DNA from: Watersipora subatra
Taxonomy: Eukaryota > Bryozoa > Gymnolaemata > Cheilostomatida > Watersiporidae
Direction of reading: 5' to 3'
Assembly: GCF_963576615.1 (NCBI RefSeq)
Contig: NC_088708.1
Span: 7,812,001-7,876,000 of the forward strand
DNA: 64,000 nucleotides
Position 1 is the stretch's first letter. Every line of letters begins with the position of its first letter. The notes under the pieces were generated by a model that saw only the letters and a list, made by a program, of their open reading frames with translations, ran no database searches and had not been told where the DNA came from. This document shows positions 26,201 through 40,000 of this stretch, piece by piece. The translations under genes and the position numbers were made by a program.

Positions 26201-29200
26201 CCAATGAACCATAAGGAGGCCAGCAAAACTTAGAAAACTGGGAGTAATGATTTAATTTTCAGTTTACCTCAGATTTTGGAAACACACAGCGCAGTTTTAT
26301 TTGGATATTTTTGTGGCTGTCGTGTCAAAAGATCATGAATTGGATAATGTGTTAAGTTTATGCTAAACCTGTTTTAACGTTGATTACAAGTGTGTACCTG
26401 CCTTTGGTATAGTTAACACATTTGCTACAAATACTGATCTGGTTATGAAGATCATGCTACACAACAATCAGGGTTTTTTATACATTTGCTGATATAATTC
26501 AGTTTCAAACTAAATGTTCGGTTTCGACAATGTTTGTTTTACATGTATATCGAATACAAGAATATTTCCGGAAATGCATATATGTAATTTTTGACTGAGC
26601 AACGCTTTTGATATCCCTGTAGGTGCTTGATTTCTCTGATGAACACGTATGATGCTCCGATATCTTTGGGTTAATATAGTAAAAGTTTACTTAAAAACCG
26701 GTAAGGCAATACAAAATAGTAGAGAGAATGAACAGTAGACCGACATGTAGGCATCACATATGATATACAATAATACAAATAAATTGGTTGGAACTCTTGG
26801 AATTGATCAATTTACTATTTATTTAATACTAATTTAACGACTGTGTCTTTAGTTTTTGATCACATTTCTAGCGGACTATAATGTCTGTGGTGCTGTTCTT
26901 AGCTAAAGTTCCTTTCCCGCTTACCCTGAGATTTAAGGAAATGTTGCAACGAGGAGTGATGCTGCCTTCATTGGATGCTGCTTGGGTCAGCAGCGTATCT
27001 TGGTACTTCCTCAATGTGTTTGGGCTCAGGAGCGTTTATTCACTCATCCTCGGTCAGGATAACGGTCAGTGTCACCACTCACCCACACCTTTTCATTGAG
27101 AATTTTGTGTCTGTCTGATTATGACTGTACATATGCGCTCACTCGCATTACCTGACCTCCAAATTACCTATGGATATACATGCATGTTTGAGTGCGTGGA
27201 GGAGTGCCTTTCATTATGTATAGCAGTAGGAGAGTATTTACTAAGAACCTACATGTAGTTTGGCATATACTGATCTTCTTAAGTACCAATTAATATATGG
27301 TTTATGCGGGTAACACATCTTTATTATCATTATTAAGTAGTGTACTAACTAACACCTTTCAAGTTCTAAACAGTTTAATACCAAGGAGTGAACTATAAAT
27401 GGAATTACAGAGGAGTAACAAGGAGTTGTACTTGTTGTACTTGTTACTTGAGTTGTAACAAGGAGTTGAGTTATACGAGGAGTGAATACTAAATGGAGTG
27501 AACAGAGTAATGGGTGGCTGTTAGTTTCACGGATATCCAACACCGGATAATTCCACTGTTATAACAGAACTCTCCAAACTACTTATTATTGAGTGTTGCT
27601 AGCCTCATCTATGTTCTATATCTATATTCTATCGCTTCAGCTGGTAACATGTATCTCAACTAATATCATTAAATATAACCTATTTTTACAGCTGCTGACC
27701 AGACTCGTGCCATGCAGGATCAGTTCAGTGGCAACGCTGCTGCAATGGCTCAACAAGATCCTGCCAAGGCATTTAAAGTAAGCTTACTAGTTCAAGAGAT
27801 GGAACAGAATGTTTATCTGAGGCATTCAGCATTACATGCACATCTAGATTTGTGTTAACTCAAGAACACATGTATGATACCTCAATAACACATGTATGGT
27901 ACCTCAGCAACACATGTATGATACCTCAGCAACACATGTATGATACCTCAGCAACACATGTATGATACCTCAGTAACACATGTATGATACCTCCGCAACA
28001 CATGTATGATAAACACAGCAACACATGTATGATAAACTCAGCAACACATGTATGATACCTCAATAACACATGTATGATACCTCAGCAACACATGTATGGT
28101 ACCTCAGTAACACATGTATGATACCTCCGCAATCCATGTATGATACCTCAGCAACACATGTACGATACCTCAGTAACAGGTGTATGATACCTCAGTAACA
28201 CATGTATGATAAACTCAGCAACACATGTATGATAAACTCAGCAACACATGTATGATAAACTCAGTAACACATGTATGATACCTCAGCAACACATGTACAG
28301 GTACATTAACTCAGTAATAAATTCGCGTTCACTCAATGATGCATGATAAACTCAGTAATAGCTATGTTTTAGTGTTTCAGACCGATTATAGCAATGAGAT
28401 ATAAGACCAGTTAGGTAATGTGATCATTTTTATGAGTGGATGGTGTACGCATATAAGATTCAGAGTATAATCGCACGGCTTTCACAATGCGGGATGCAAA
28501 GGGGTGCGTGAGGACTGAGTCATTAACAAATCACTTTAGCAGTACTATGCTTCTACAAAGTGTCATTAAATGTCCTGAGATCTCCATCAAACTCCATTTG
28601 TTGCAGGCTATGATAACTAACTACTCGCTGTACTGCAGACATGTTTAGTAAATGCTAAAAATGCTTTTATTGAATTCGTTTTTGTGTCTAGTATTTGGTC
28701 ATTCTTAATTATATATAGCTCAAGATTTAAGTTTAATCAGCAACAGATTTATTTTATAATTCTTCATGGAAGCGCAGACGATAACGCTCTGCTCTCTGAG
28801 GTCAAATCTCAACATAAGAAGATAATCTTCAATATACAAGTATAAACAAATCGTATTATACATGTACATAGTTATGTTACGGCACACTACGATGTCAATC
28901 TCGAAGTTGAGAGTTACTGTATTAATTGCTTATCGTTAAAAGTGGCAAGTGAAGGAAAACTCAAGTTCATGAGCCTGCCTGTGCCTCAATGATTGCTCGT
29001 TGCATGAGCCCAGTCGACAATAAATATTTTTTAATGTTTTCCACGTGTGGCCTTCTGGAATACACCTAAAAAACTTACTGCGTTACCCTGAAACTAATTC
29101 TCGAGTTTGCTAATAACCTAGCAAAAAGCTGCTCAATGGATTACCATGTGGCATAGTTCTAGCTTAACATGGTAGCTAAACTCCAAGCTTTTCAATAATT

Positions 29201-29485
29201 GGTTGCACATAGGCGTTTAAAGTTTTTGCTGTAATTGTATATATTCATATATTAGATTACTGTTGCAACAGAATGTCTTGATTTGTTACTATAGCTGAGA
29301 GACATTTTTTAGCAAAGTTCTCCACTATAACACAGATTGACTTTTTCTCACTCAATCTCTGTTATTCTTTACAGGCCGAGTGGGAGGCTCTTGAAATGTA
29401 TTCGTATAAGTTTGCACTTGAGGGTGTAGAAAAAGAAGTATTCTCAGCGTCACATGAGGATTTGAGTACAACCACTTTGCAATGA
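23233..29485 (+). CDS. EMC3: ER membrane protein complex subunit 3 (complete, 7 exons)
   Basis: Subunit of the EMC insertase, which places tail-anchored and multi-pass proteins into the ER membrane; EMC3 belongs to the Oxa1/YidC superfamily. Exons: 23233-23381, 23746-23803, 24940-25042, 25138-25242, 26903-27064, 27692-27777, 29375-29485; phases all agree, giving 257 aa (human 261). It starts [15 protein letters not shown]1 is [18 protein letters not shown], then [12 protein letters not shown], the cytosolic loop, [15 protein letters not shown]2 with [13 protein letters not shown], then [15 protein letters not shown] and the third segment [20 protein letters not shown]. The C-terminus is FKAEWEALE followed by an acidic tail that diverges from vertebrates. 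All introns are GT-AG. Introns hold a LINE fragment and a 22-bp minisatellite. The ATG follows ACGCC, a fair initiation context, and is preceded by non-coding sequence. Confidence 0.97.
23960..24480 (+). mobile_element. LINE 3' fragment (reverse transcriptase C-terminal region and tail)
   Basis: The plus strand reads [20 protein letters not shown] then a leucine/lysine-rich stretch, matching the 'LQK+AVRII' motif after the RT domain of CR1/Jockey/RTE-type LINEs. Further on, [12 protein letters not shown] is the usual near-terminal motif of such ORF2 proteins. Frames are interrupted. It lies in EMC3 intron 2 as a dead 5'-truncated copy. Confidence 0.7.
25243..26902. other. EMC3 intron 4, no internal feature recognised
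   Basis: 1.66 kb AT-rich intron with A- and T-runs. No repeat or exon recognised. Confidence 0.6.
27855..28316. repeat. 22-bp minisatellite, about 20 copies, in EMC3 intron 6
   Basis: Units of ACACATGTATGATACCTCAG plus CA or TA. A subset has GATAAACTCAG in place of GATACCTCAG, and these variants cluster at 28010-28050 and 28200-28270. Confidence 0.95.
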
Positions 29486-30312
29486 TTGTCAACGTTGATA
29501 TACTGGTTACTTGTAATGTAGCGTAACAATTGATTTTCCAACTTGTCAATATAAATGTCGCTGTCTATATATATACACTTGGCATTGTATATAGATGTAT
29601 TGATTGGCTTTGTTTGTTCATGCAATAATATAAATGCTTTATTAGAATTATCTGTGTTATTTTGAAAACTGCAAGTATTTTAAAAACTAGCTATTTTGTC
29701 CTACAGTTGCCTGTAGCTGCAAAGTTTTTGTTAGCAGTTGGAGAACAGGCTATCTGTGCAATTGGGCTTTATTTTATGGGAAACATGCCCCTGAACAATA
29801 CTGTTTTCTGAATGGTCAATTGATGCTATAGTTGAAATGATTCTTTCTTACTTCCCATAATTCTCAGCATAATTATGTAGTGCTTTCAATCTCAACAAGT
29901 CTCTTTGGATGGCAATTACTGGTCGGTCATGCACTTTTCGGCATGCGCAGACTTAATACAAGTGAATGTGTCAATCTGCATGCTGTTAGCCAGCATGCAA
30001 ACATAAATGGGAACAAGAACGAAAGAAAATCCAGCAGCTAGACATGGTGTGATGTTAGCAACTTCTCTTTGAAATCTTAATGCAGATAATGATCAAACAG
30101 TATTAACCTTTCGAATGTGTATGGGCATTTGAAGTTTAGCAGCACTACTTACATTAGTTATAAAATTTAAAACGTGCAAAGCGCATAGCCGAAGGGATGA
30201 TAATCTATATGCAATGTATAAAAATCTATATTTGCCTCTCCGTGTGTCCAGTTACAGAGATGAAGTTTTGGGAATGAAAAATCCTGTGCACTTCGGATTT
30301 GAACTAACAACT
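29486..30312. other. Downstream of EMC3; nothing recognised
   Basis: AT-rich sequence. AATAATATAAATGC near 29625 could serve 3' end formation for EMC3 but has no exact AATAAA. No exon seen. Confidence 0.5.
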
Positions 30313-33300
30313 TGTTTGTTTATGATTGCGAGTTGTTGATTGATGGTCTTTAGATTGTTAGTTTCAGCTCTTTGTAATGTAAAGTCCATTCAAAATACAG
30401 GAGTACAGTACTATAAACAGAACATAGATGATATTACAAGTACTGCTAGTAATGGCAGCATAGCACAACTAAGCTAACAGACATGTTATTAACATCGGGT
30501 CAAACAGAAACAAAAAAATATTACATATAAGATTGTACAAACAAAAGACATGTTACATCAAACTCAACAAAAGTCAAAGTGCACAGCCACTAATTTCCCA
30601 CAAACAACAAGTTTTGTTGTCACTTACAAAGCACATACGCTTGTCTATTTACTTGTGCAGCACAAAGTTGTTTTACTTGGTCAGAGTTTTCGGTTGTCTA
30701 CATCGTCTCCATGTTGGTCTGGGAGAACTCTAATCTGCAGCATCCTTTGGATTGTCATTGTTAACAGGTATGTCGGCCATAACATAATCAGAAAGAACAT
30801 TCTCAGTTCTGAAATCGGCGGTATCGATGGTTGGGTACAGACCCGAGGTTGGACGGTTTACATCAGCTGCATTGTACTGCATTGGATTTTCTGAGCGGGG
30901 ATATGATGATATGATCATACCCATTGTGGGTGTGTTTCGGTACTCCAGGAGTACTAGGTATGGGTCTTCGGCTCGTCGCATGATTCGTTTCATAATCTTC
31001 ACTGCTGCTTCAGCTTTGCCGTTACACTGCTGGTGTCGTGGTGAAAAAGTAGTGTGCGTGTGTGCGCGCCCGCGTGTGTGAACCCCTACTTCTGATTAAA
31101 TTTAGCAAACTCTGATGATGTCAATTGTGAACCATTGTCTGAGAGTATCTCATTTGGTATGCCATAACGAGCGAAAGTCTTCTTACAAAGCTTAATGGCT
31201 GTGACAGACTGTAAGTTGACGAGTTGTTCGCATAAAAAAATCCGAAAAGTAGTCAACTAGTATCAGGTATTGTTTGCTCTTGTAACTCAGTATATCCATG
31301 TCAATCTTACTCCAGGAAGAGTCTGAGATATCGTGACTATGAATAGTCTCAGCTGGCTGGGGGCATCAAGACCACATGTGACACACTGCTCTGTTCTTCA
31401 ATGGATGTCTTCAGACATCTTGGGCCAGAATACTGCAGCGTTAACTCTCCTCACTGTGGCCACTGTCTCTTGATAGCTAGTATGCAGTTTGTCCAAAACC
31501 ATTGATCTGGAATGTGCTGGAATAACCAACCTTAGACCTCTGTAAATGACCCCATCAAGCATGGCCAGTTCATCCCTGAATACATAGTATTCTTTCAGTG
31601 GTTCCGGAACATCTGTTGGCCTTGCTGGCCATCCTGACGTGATCATTGACTGTAGCATGCTTAGTGTTTGATCATATTTAGTGTTTTGTTTAATATGTTG
31701 CTATGTAGTCTCACATGGAGAGATCTCGTTAAAGGTTTTGTAATGTCAGATCCGACATGAAGGTCTTCAGTTGGTTAACAGGAAAGATCTGTTTATCTGT
31801 TACTCCTGCTGTGTTTGCCTCGTCAACAGGGGCTCTTGATTCCATATCCGTAGTGACTTGCTCCACACCAGGTTGGTAGAGTACTTTCATGGGATACATT
31901 TGAAGAGTCAGTAGCATAGACTGGAGCCTCTTTGGCGCCTTGTTCAGGGATTTAGTGAAGATCTGTTTCAACGAACTTAGGTCGGTATGCACTGTCACAT
32001 CTGGATTACCGAACACATACTGGTCAAACTTCTGCATTCCGTACACTATGGCCAGTAGTCCAAGTTCAATAAGCGTGTAATTTTTCTTGCTGATGGATAA
32101 ACTTCTCGAACCATAACACACAGGTTGACCATTTTGCAAAAGCACAGCTCCGTGCATCAGTGCTTGCATCTCTTTGAACGACCATCAGTTTGTTGACCCG
32201 AAAGTATTTCAGTCGGGAGGCATCTACGATAAGACGCTTTATTTGATTGAAAGCTTTTGTTGGATCTATTTCCTACAAGACGTCAGTGTGCTTCACCACA
32301 ACCATCCGTCTCAGAGGCTCACATTCCGCTAAGCAGTTAGGATTGAACTTGAGCCAAATAGTTTACATGGCCAAGCAATCGCGTACTTCATTGCTATTGC
32401 TGGTTGACTCCATGTCCTTAATCGCTCTAATTTTCTTCGGATCAGGTTTAACACTGTCAGGTGTAATGATGTGACCAATATATGGTTGCTCACTTAGGTG
32501 GAATCAACATTTCTCTTTGTTCAGCTTCAGATTCACTCTCTTTGCTTTTGTCAGCAGTCTCTCCTTTCTCGTCAGTGGACGATTTTCCATATATGAGTAT
32601 ATCATCTGCTACTACAGTGACTCCCTTGAGACCACCAAGTGCATCTGAAAGCCTTCGTTAGAATTCTTCAGGGCTCGAAGACAAACCGAATGGCATTCTC
32701 AACCACTTGTATTCTCTGAAGTGTGTCCAGAATATAGAAAGGTCGCTCGAAAGATCACTCAGTTTGATCTGAAGGAAGCCATCTTTAGCGTCACAAAGTG
32801 CAAACGCTTTAGACTCATCAAGCTCACTGAGCACATCCTCCCGAGTAGGCATAGGAAAATGATTGCGCTGTATGGCCTTGTTGAGATTACAGGGGTCCAA
32901 GCTGACTCTCAAGGTACCGTTGGGTTTGCAGACAGAAACTCTTTTGCTTATCCAGGCAGCTGGATAATCAACAGGGGAAACAATTCCTTTCTTGGTGTAT
33001 GAGTCTAATTTCTCCTTCAATTCATTGACTATAGACAGCGGAGTTTTTCAATTGTGACGCTGGCATAGTACAATAGATTCATTCAGTTCAATCTTGTACT
33101 TGCCTGGCAGGCATCCGATACCAGTGAATACATCTTGTCTTCGTAGCTGCCTAGAATCTCTTGTAGATTGCTACTACTCACTGAATACCTATTCTTCTTT
33201 GACTGCGATTAGACCAAGTTTCAAAGATGCATCTAGGGACAGAAGACTGATTTTGTTGCTTATGAACCAGAAAGTAGAGAGATGTTCCATCTACCTGTAT

Positions 33301-34700
33301 AGTGCAGCCACCTAGTGCTGTTGTAGTGAAACCATCAGACTGATGAAGCTTGGAGCGATTGTTGTCCAGCTTAGGTTTGCCAAGATCAGCGAAATCTGTA
33401 AATTTGAGAAATTGTAGAATACTCCTGTATCTAGCTGAAACTTGACCTGATTGCAACTTTCACCAGAGAGTTTCCTCATGTTTGACATAAGCTTTCCGTT
33501 TTTACACACTACTTGGACATATAGAAAAGAATTCTCTGAATTGTCATTCTCTTCCTCGACTACCTGCACACTCTTCTTAAATCCGCATTGAGTTTTATAG
33601 TGATGGTACTGTGGCAATTGTGACATTATACTCCAAAAGCAGGCCATTTTTTGCGAGTGGGATAAACCGCAGTTATCGCAAAGATTCTTGTTCGTCTTCT
33701 TGTGAGCGGACCTTACGGCAGATTTTCCATCATCTTTGGCAACAGATGCTTGGTTCTGTTTAAAATGCTTACTCTTAGGTCGAACAACCTGAACAGGTTC
33801 ATTTGACTGTGTGGCTGCCATGTTATTCTTTGAATTCTCTGCTACTCTGCATTTTTTGATTGCTTGTTCTAGACTCAATCCTTGGTCACCACCAGTGTCA
33901 TCCAAGAACTTGATTCTGAGTCGATCATTACTTATGTCCAGCAATAGTGCTTGGAGAATAAAATCATCATACATTGCATCAAGCTGGCATTCTCTTGCCA
34001 CTTTGTGCAATGCTGTGACATATTCATCAATGCTCAGGACGCCCTGTTTGGTAGAAAAAAGTTGATGCCACTTGACTAATTTGTTTGATCCTTGGTTGCA
34101 GAAGGCATCAAACTTGGTGACTGTATCAGCATAGACTTCCTTGGATTTTTCACCTGTGAAAGTGAAGGATTTGAAGATTTCAAGTGAAGGATTTGATGTC
34201 CACACCACGAGGGCCTGTGAATCTATGCGTAATTGCTACTTTAACTTTGTCTTCAGAATTTGATTTCTCAGCAGCAACAAGGAAAAGACAAAATTCTTGT
34301 TTAAATTTAGTCCATTGATTGGAGAGATCAGAGCCATCTTGTATAGGCGTTGGAATCTGAAAGTCAACACTCATCTTGCTGGATTGTGAGGCTTTGTGGG
34401 TACAGCGTCAACTTCAAAATCAGTGGTATCAGTGTCAATTGGTAGTGCAAGTAAACTGGTGGAATCAGATTGTACTAGATTGATAATTCTTCAGCTGTTC
34501 ACTCGGGGCACCATATTTGTTTAAGATTGTTTGTTGCGAGTTGTTGATTGATGGTTTTTAGATTGTTAGTTTCAGATCTTTATAATATAAGGTTTACTCA
34601 ACATACAGGAGTACAGGATTATAAACAAAACATAAAACAATATTACACGCACTGCTACTAATTGCAACATAACACAAGTAAGCTAACAGACAAGTTATCA
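30313..34700 (-). mobile_element. Broken LTR retrotransposon, Ty3/gypsy type
   Basis: Fossil LTR element read on the minus strand. Direct terminal repeats of about 180 bp lie at 30313-30494 (3' LTR) and 34518-34700 (5' LTR), each starting TG and ending CA. A primer-binding-site-like TGGTGCCCCGAG lies just inside the 5' LTR (about 34502-34513). Recognisable parts in order are gag-like (about 33560-34380, with a zinc-knuckle-like patch), aspartic protease-like DTG near 33440, reverse transcriptase (about 32480-33060, PFGLSSSP and FPMPTREDVLSEL), RNase H (about 31740-32200) and integrase with its zinc-binding and core regions (about 30730-31660). Coding is broken, by roughly half a dozen or more breaks. 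The two LTRs differ at roughly one site in seven by eye, so insertion is old. No target-site duplication could be confirmed. Confidence 0.9.
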
Positions 34701-36204
34701 ATACGACCTCCAGTTCTGTAGACAGGCATTCATCGAATACGCTACGTAGTCCAACTTGCTATAGGATAGAATAAATTGGCTATAAACCAACACATGCCAA
34801 CCTTTCATGGCTTCACGCTCAGCACTGCAGCTAGCGTTATGCGTAAAGCAATACCAGAAGAAAAATGCATGCCCATATATGAAGAAAAATGATTAAACCC
34901 GCTTGGCCAACAAGACTATTGCAATCAGTATAAATCCATAGTGGGCTCTGCAGCCGGTAAAGTAAAAGTTACACAGAAATAAACGCGGTACACATAAATA
35001 AACGCGGCGCACAGAAATAAACAAAACATTTTCATTTAAAAGTTGTAATGCTGAATGTTGTATACGTTGATTAATAATAAAAACTTTTTGTGCAAAAATC
35101 TTCAATACACGTACAACATCGGATATTCAACTAGTACTTGTTATTGTCCAGCTTATTTATTAATATCACAGATTATCTTTATACATAGCCTAAAGCTTAG
35201 CAGAGAGACTCGCTATAATGGCAAAAATCTAGTTACGAAAGATACAACTAAGAGACGATCAACATGCGAGAACTGCCTCTGAAAGTGTAGTAAACTTAAA
35301 AATCAAGTGAGATATTCTAAAAAACAAAATCTATGACAAGTAGTGGTGGCCCTGAAAAAGGCCATGAGAAGAATAACTCCAAAGAATTGTCTTATTTGAA
35401 TTGGTCCCAAGGACGGTAGGCTCATTGAGGCACTTCTGACACTCGGCACAGGAAAGTGTGATAGACTGATCAAGGGAAAAGGTGATTCAGGCGATATATA
35501 TAGAAAAGGGACTTTTGGGACAGTGTATGACCTAAAAAAGATAACAGACACCATGTATTAAGATTTTTACGCAATGAACAATCTTTTATAATTTATTTCT
35601 TACTGTTCGCTCATTTGAACTATTTTCTTATGTTCATGATTACGTGTCAGAATAATCTAGTTTTTGTTCCAATTAATTATCAGTTGTTTGTTTGGGTTAC
35701 TTAAGTAAGATTGTTTCCGTTTTTATTCATACATTTTCTTGAAATAAGATTTTGTAATTAGTCCTTTTCATTATTGAAATATGTCTTACTGTTTTGTTGC
35801 GATTACTGTTCCCTATCTAGTATGTAGAATTTTCTGGACTTTTTATTAGTGTTTAGATTGTTACACTGCAATGGCTCATTGTCTAGCAATAATTTTTTAT
35901 TGTTACCAATGTGAAAACTTGTAGAAAGTTGGCAGTCAGCAAGACTATATGATTGGTCGGTTTAAACAATAATCGTCAATTTCTAGGCCAATCGCTTATG
36001 TAATATAAATACTGCCACAAGTTTTTAGGCAGTTCAGCTTGTGTTTTCCTCTTGAAATAGACACCTAATATTATTGTTATAATAAAACTGTTTTACTTAT
36101 AGGAGAAATATTAATTCTAAGCTTTACTACAGACTAGCAGCAAGTTCGGAAAAATTATAACAAACAATTGGATAACTAAAGATTTATTGCTCTTAAAAAA
36201 ATTT
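34701..36204. other. Intergenic between LTR element and higher-order repeat; nothing firmly recognised
   Basis: AT-rich. Short motif duplication AATAAACGCGG at about 34979-35010. A stretch at about 35820-36170 has a TATA-like signal and AATAAA near its end but no matching second copy, so it is not called. Confidence 0.4.
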
Positions 36205-36612
36205 TGTTCTTTCTTGTTGGGTTCAGCAGGTTACAGCGTTGGTTTCAGCGCACTCTGTTGGTTTCAGCTGAGCACAAGTGAGTTGGGTTCAGCTCCTTCC
36301 TGTTGGTTTCAGCAGGTTGTACTGTCAGCAGTGTTGGGTTCAGCGCACTCTGTTGGGTTCAGCAAAGCACATGTGAGTTGGTTTCAGCTCCTTCCTGTTG
36401 GGTTCTGTATATCATTGGTTTCACCGCACTCTGTTGGTTTCAGCAGAACACAAGTGAGTTGAGTTCAGCACCCTCCTGTTGCTTTTAGCAGGTTGTACAG
36501 TCGGCAGCGTTGGGTTCAGCACATTTTGTTGAGTTCAGCAGAGCATAAATGAGTTGGTTTCAGCTCCCTTCTTTTGGGTTCAGACCCGGTTCAGCAGGTT
36601 GTAGCGTTGATT
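36205..36612. repeat. Higher-order tandem repeat built on GTTGGGTTCAGC
   Basis: A 12-bp core GTTGG(G/T)TTCAGC is followed in rotation by four different spacers (GCACTCT; an AGCACAAGTGA type; TCCTTCCT; an AGGTTGTACTGTCAGCA type), giving a composite unit near 95 bp repeated about four times with decay to the right. It lies 460 bp upstream of the seryl-tRNA synthetase start. Short frames through it are by-products. Confidence 0.85.
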
Positions 36613-37072
36613 ACAGCGCAATGACTAGAAATAAAGGGTTGTCCCCACTACACTCTTACGAGTTTTCTTCAAAGGGTTGAAGATTTTGTTGATTAAAATT
36701 GTCTTTGTTTATTCTTGTTAATTTAATTTGAAAACCGAAAAGTTTCCTAACGCCAATCGTGTCCCATGCCAATAGTTGTTCACTAACAGGTTGTAACAAT
36801 TAACAAATATTAGTCCATTGTTTAGCGACTGCTCAAATTTTCAACAACGGTTCTTCGCTCTAATAATCTGACATGAGAAAACAACTTACTAAAAACATAG
36901 ACGGGAGAGCTACCGTACATGTACTGCACGTGGTTTTTTCACGCTACGTGTGCATAAAATTATGGCGAGCCAAACCTTGCGGTATAGACCGTTTCCGCAA
37001 TATTTCTTCATCCATTCATTACATCTGCCACACAAAGCGTCGCTTAGTTAAAGGTTTTGTTGAAATACAACC

Positions 37073-40000
37073 ATGGTGCTTGACATAGACTTGTTTCGAG
37101 ACGAAAAAAGTGGGCCAGGGTCGGCTGAAAAAATAAAAGAAGCTCAACGAAAACGGTTTAAAGATGAAAGTCTGGTTGATAAAGTCACAACCGCTGATGC
37201 TAGTTGGAGACAAGGTATTGCCAACATGTACTATGAACTTTCATGGACTTGCATGCAATCTAATTCATCTACATTGATTGGCAAACTAGTTGATCATTGA
37301 TCATCTCTGTAACATTTTATTTTGTTCAAAGCAAGCTGCATATCAGATTTTTACCAAAATACATTTAACAAGTCGGCTAAACACGAACGTGTCAAGCTTT
37401 AATTCCTGTTTAACTAACGGAGCGTACTTTCATACCACGCTTTTTTCTAATATTCCTGTTTAACACCTAAAAGTATGAGATTGTTGTAAGCTGATAATTA
37501 AGGCCGAACGCAGTGCTGCACCACCGGACTGTTTTTGTCGTAGTGCAAAATTTTGCTGTTTTTGTATGTATATAAGACATTTTATATGCACGCACGTCGA
37601 TTTCAAGTGTAACGTAGTAGAAACAGATGTCTCGTAAAGGTGATACAAAATTGAAACCTTGACAAATTAGACTAGACCTAAATTTGGAGTTTCAAAAAAG
37701 TTTTAGGAAATAATAAATATTGCTTTCATCGAAGATTTGCGGATATGGGAACAGGTGCGACTTGAAGCCGCAAACACACACTGTAGTACATGTAATTGCC
37801 TCTCGTATTAAGCCTCAGTACTCAGGAGAACATAACTCTGACTCAAAGTGGTTGCTCTGAAAAGGAAACGCTGGCACAGCTGCAGGCTATTATCTTTGTC
37901 AAAGATTTACCATTTAGTCATGGGAGGCATTGCTATGAATGCTGCAGCTGGATCTGACTTGGTCTTTTGATAGGATGCCGCCTATGCTGCTTTGGCTGTT
38001 ACATAACAGATTATAGAAAATATCACTGCCCTGCATAATTTATGAAAAATTGTAGTACCCATTGTGCACTCCATTGGGATTGACATTCATCAAATGTGAA
38101 GTCTTCAAGATTAAGTGATTTGTCGGTATATTTTATTATGCAAGTTCTTACAATAGACTGATGACATTTTTATTGGAATTGGTACTGCCGCAATAGCCTA
38201 AGAGCCAAGAAGTTAATTAATGTGCACATACTGGTTATTTTCTCATTTCAAAAAGATGCCGGAGGTTACTGCGAATTTTTTGTTCAGGGAATTACATGCA
38301 AAAGAAAATATCTAATGTTCTCTTCTTCAAATAAATTTAAAATGATGCACAGCATCATAAAACTGCATGCCAGAGGTATTAAGGAACACTAGTTTTTATA
38401 TTACTAGAGTCTCTCTCAGCAGTACAAAGATGTAATCCAGCAGGGGGGAACAGGTCTAGACATACTGACAACATACTGTTGTTGACCTATTCACTTCCTA
38501 ACATACCATATAAAATATGTCAAAGAGGTTGAAATAGATAGCCAATACTACTGGTATTATTATTAGAGTTGTGCTTAACCTTCGAATAAACTGCTATTGC
38601 TTCCGCGTACATGTTCATGATTTGTGACCATATGGTATTTATTGTACATCATTTGACAGCATTTAATATCCATTCACAATGTTGAACACTATATGTTTAA
38701 TAAATTCTGTTTGGTTTTGCAGCTCGGTTTGATCTCGATAATTGGAATAAAATAAAAAATGTATGCAGCAAAGTCATTGGAGGAAAGATGAGGAACAAAG
38801 AAGATGTAGGTGACGACCAGGAGGCGGTGCCTGACAGCATCACGGCTTCATTAAGGACATGCACATCTGAAGCATTAATGGTAAGACAGAGGAGGGAGGA
38901 GGAGGCCTTTTTATAGTAGGAGTGCGGTGTTAGTAGCATGACTTTTACTGGCTAGTATGTGAAGGTTTTTATATTTATTCCCATTATGATCAAGTTGGAT
39001 TAACCTTCGATGCTGCCACAACCCGCCATCACCTGTCACTACTATGGACATTGGTACCTGAAAATATAAAATTTATGATCTGTTAAGCTCTTTACACATA
39101 ACTATTTTATGAACTGTTTTATCTCCTACGACAAAAATAACGTGTATAACCAGGAGCTCATGAGCCCGCTGACTATACTCATGATGGTTAGACAAAGGAC
39201 CAATAAATGTAGTTTGCTTGACTCTGGCAGTTACTAGTAGTAAACCATGTAGTTACTAGTAGTTACTAGTGGTAAACCTCGTATTGCCAGGCATTTATTT
39301 CATTTTCAATCAGCCCGCAGCACGAGTGTAGATTTTCAACGTTAATCGCTACACTGCTCTCATAACAACAATCCATGAACGCATTCATTGAGATCAAATC
39401 TCTTTAATGCGTGTGAAGGGGCATTCTTGAGTTTTCGAGTCATGTTTGAGGGCTGGCAAGAACCAAACAGTGTTTTGAAATCAAATATTTTTAGCGACCT
39501 GGCAGAAGGCACGAAGCATATGCACGTAAATTTTACACAAAATCAGTCAAAAAATATGAATGCGCATGACATTTCTGCAGAATAACAGACAGACACATAC
39601 ACAATAACAAAATTGGTTTTATCCCACGACCAAACACGAGCAAAGCGATTGTTTGGGAGATTTATGATAAATGCATATGTGCACACAACTCACAAAAATT
39701 ATTCATAAATGGCCGTCGCAAACCCTTGTACCGAAATCTCATCAACAAATTTAACCATTTTTCAATGGAGTCGTTTAAGTATAATAACGATACAAAACAC
39801 ATTTAAACCTATTTAAATATGTTACTAAGTCTTTATTATTTGTAGAAAATTTCCTAAACCTTACCCATCTGATCGGATTATACATAAATAGACAGATTAA
39901 TTCGGCCTAAAATCGTTATTAAAACTTGCCAAGCCTTATTTTTATCAAAATTAAGACCGGCAAACGAAACGCCAAGCGACAGAGAATAGAACCATTAAGT

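Noticed and set aside
35303-35554. 83-codon minus-strand frame
   Set aside because: No family resemblance; the opposite strand is also partly open, and no splice context fits.
35820-36170. Possible solo LTR (TATA-like box, AATAAA, terminal CA)
   Set aside because: No second copy or target duplication in the window; signals are common in AT-rich DNA.
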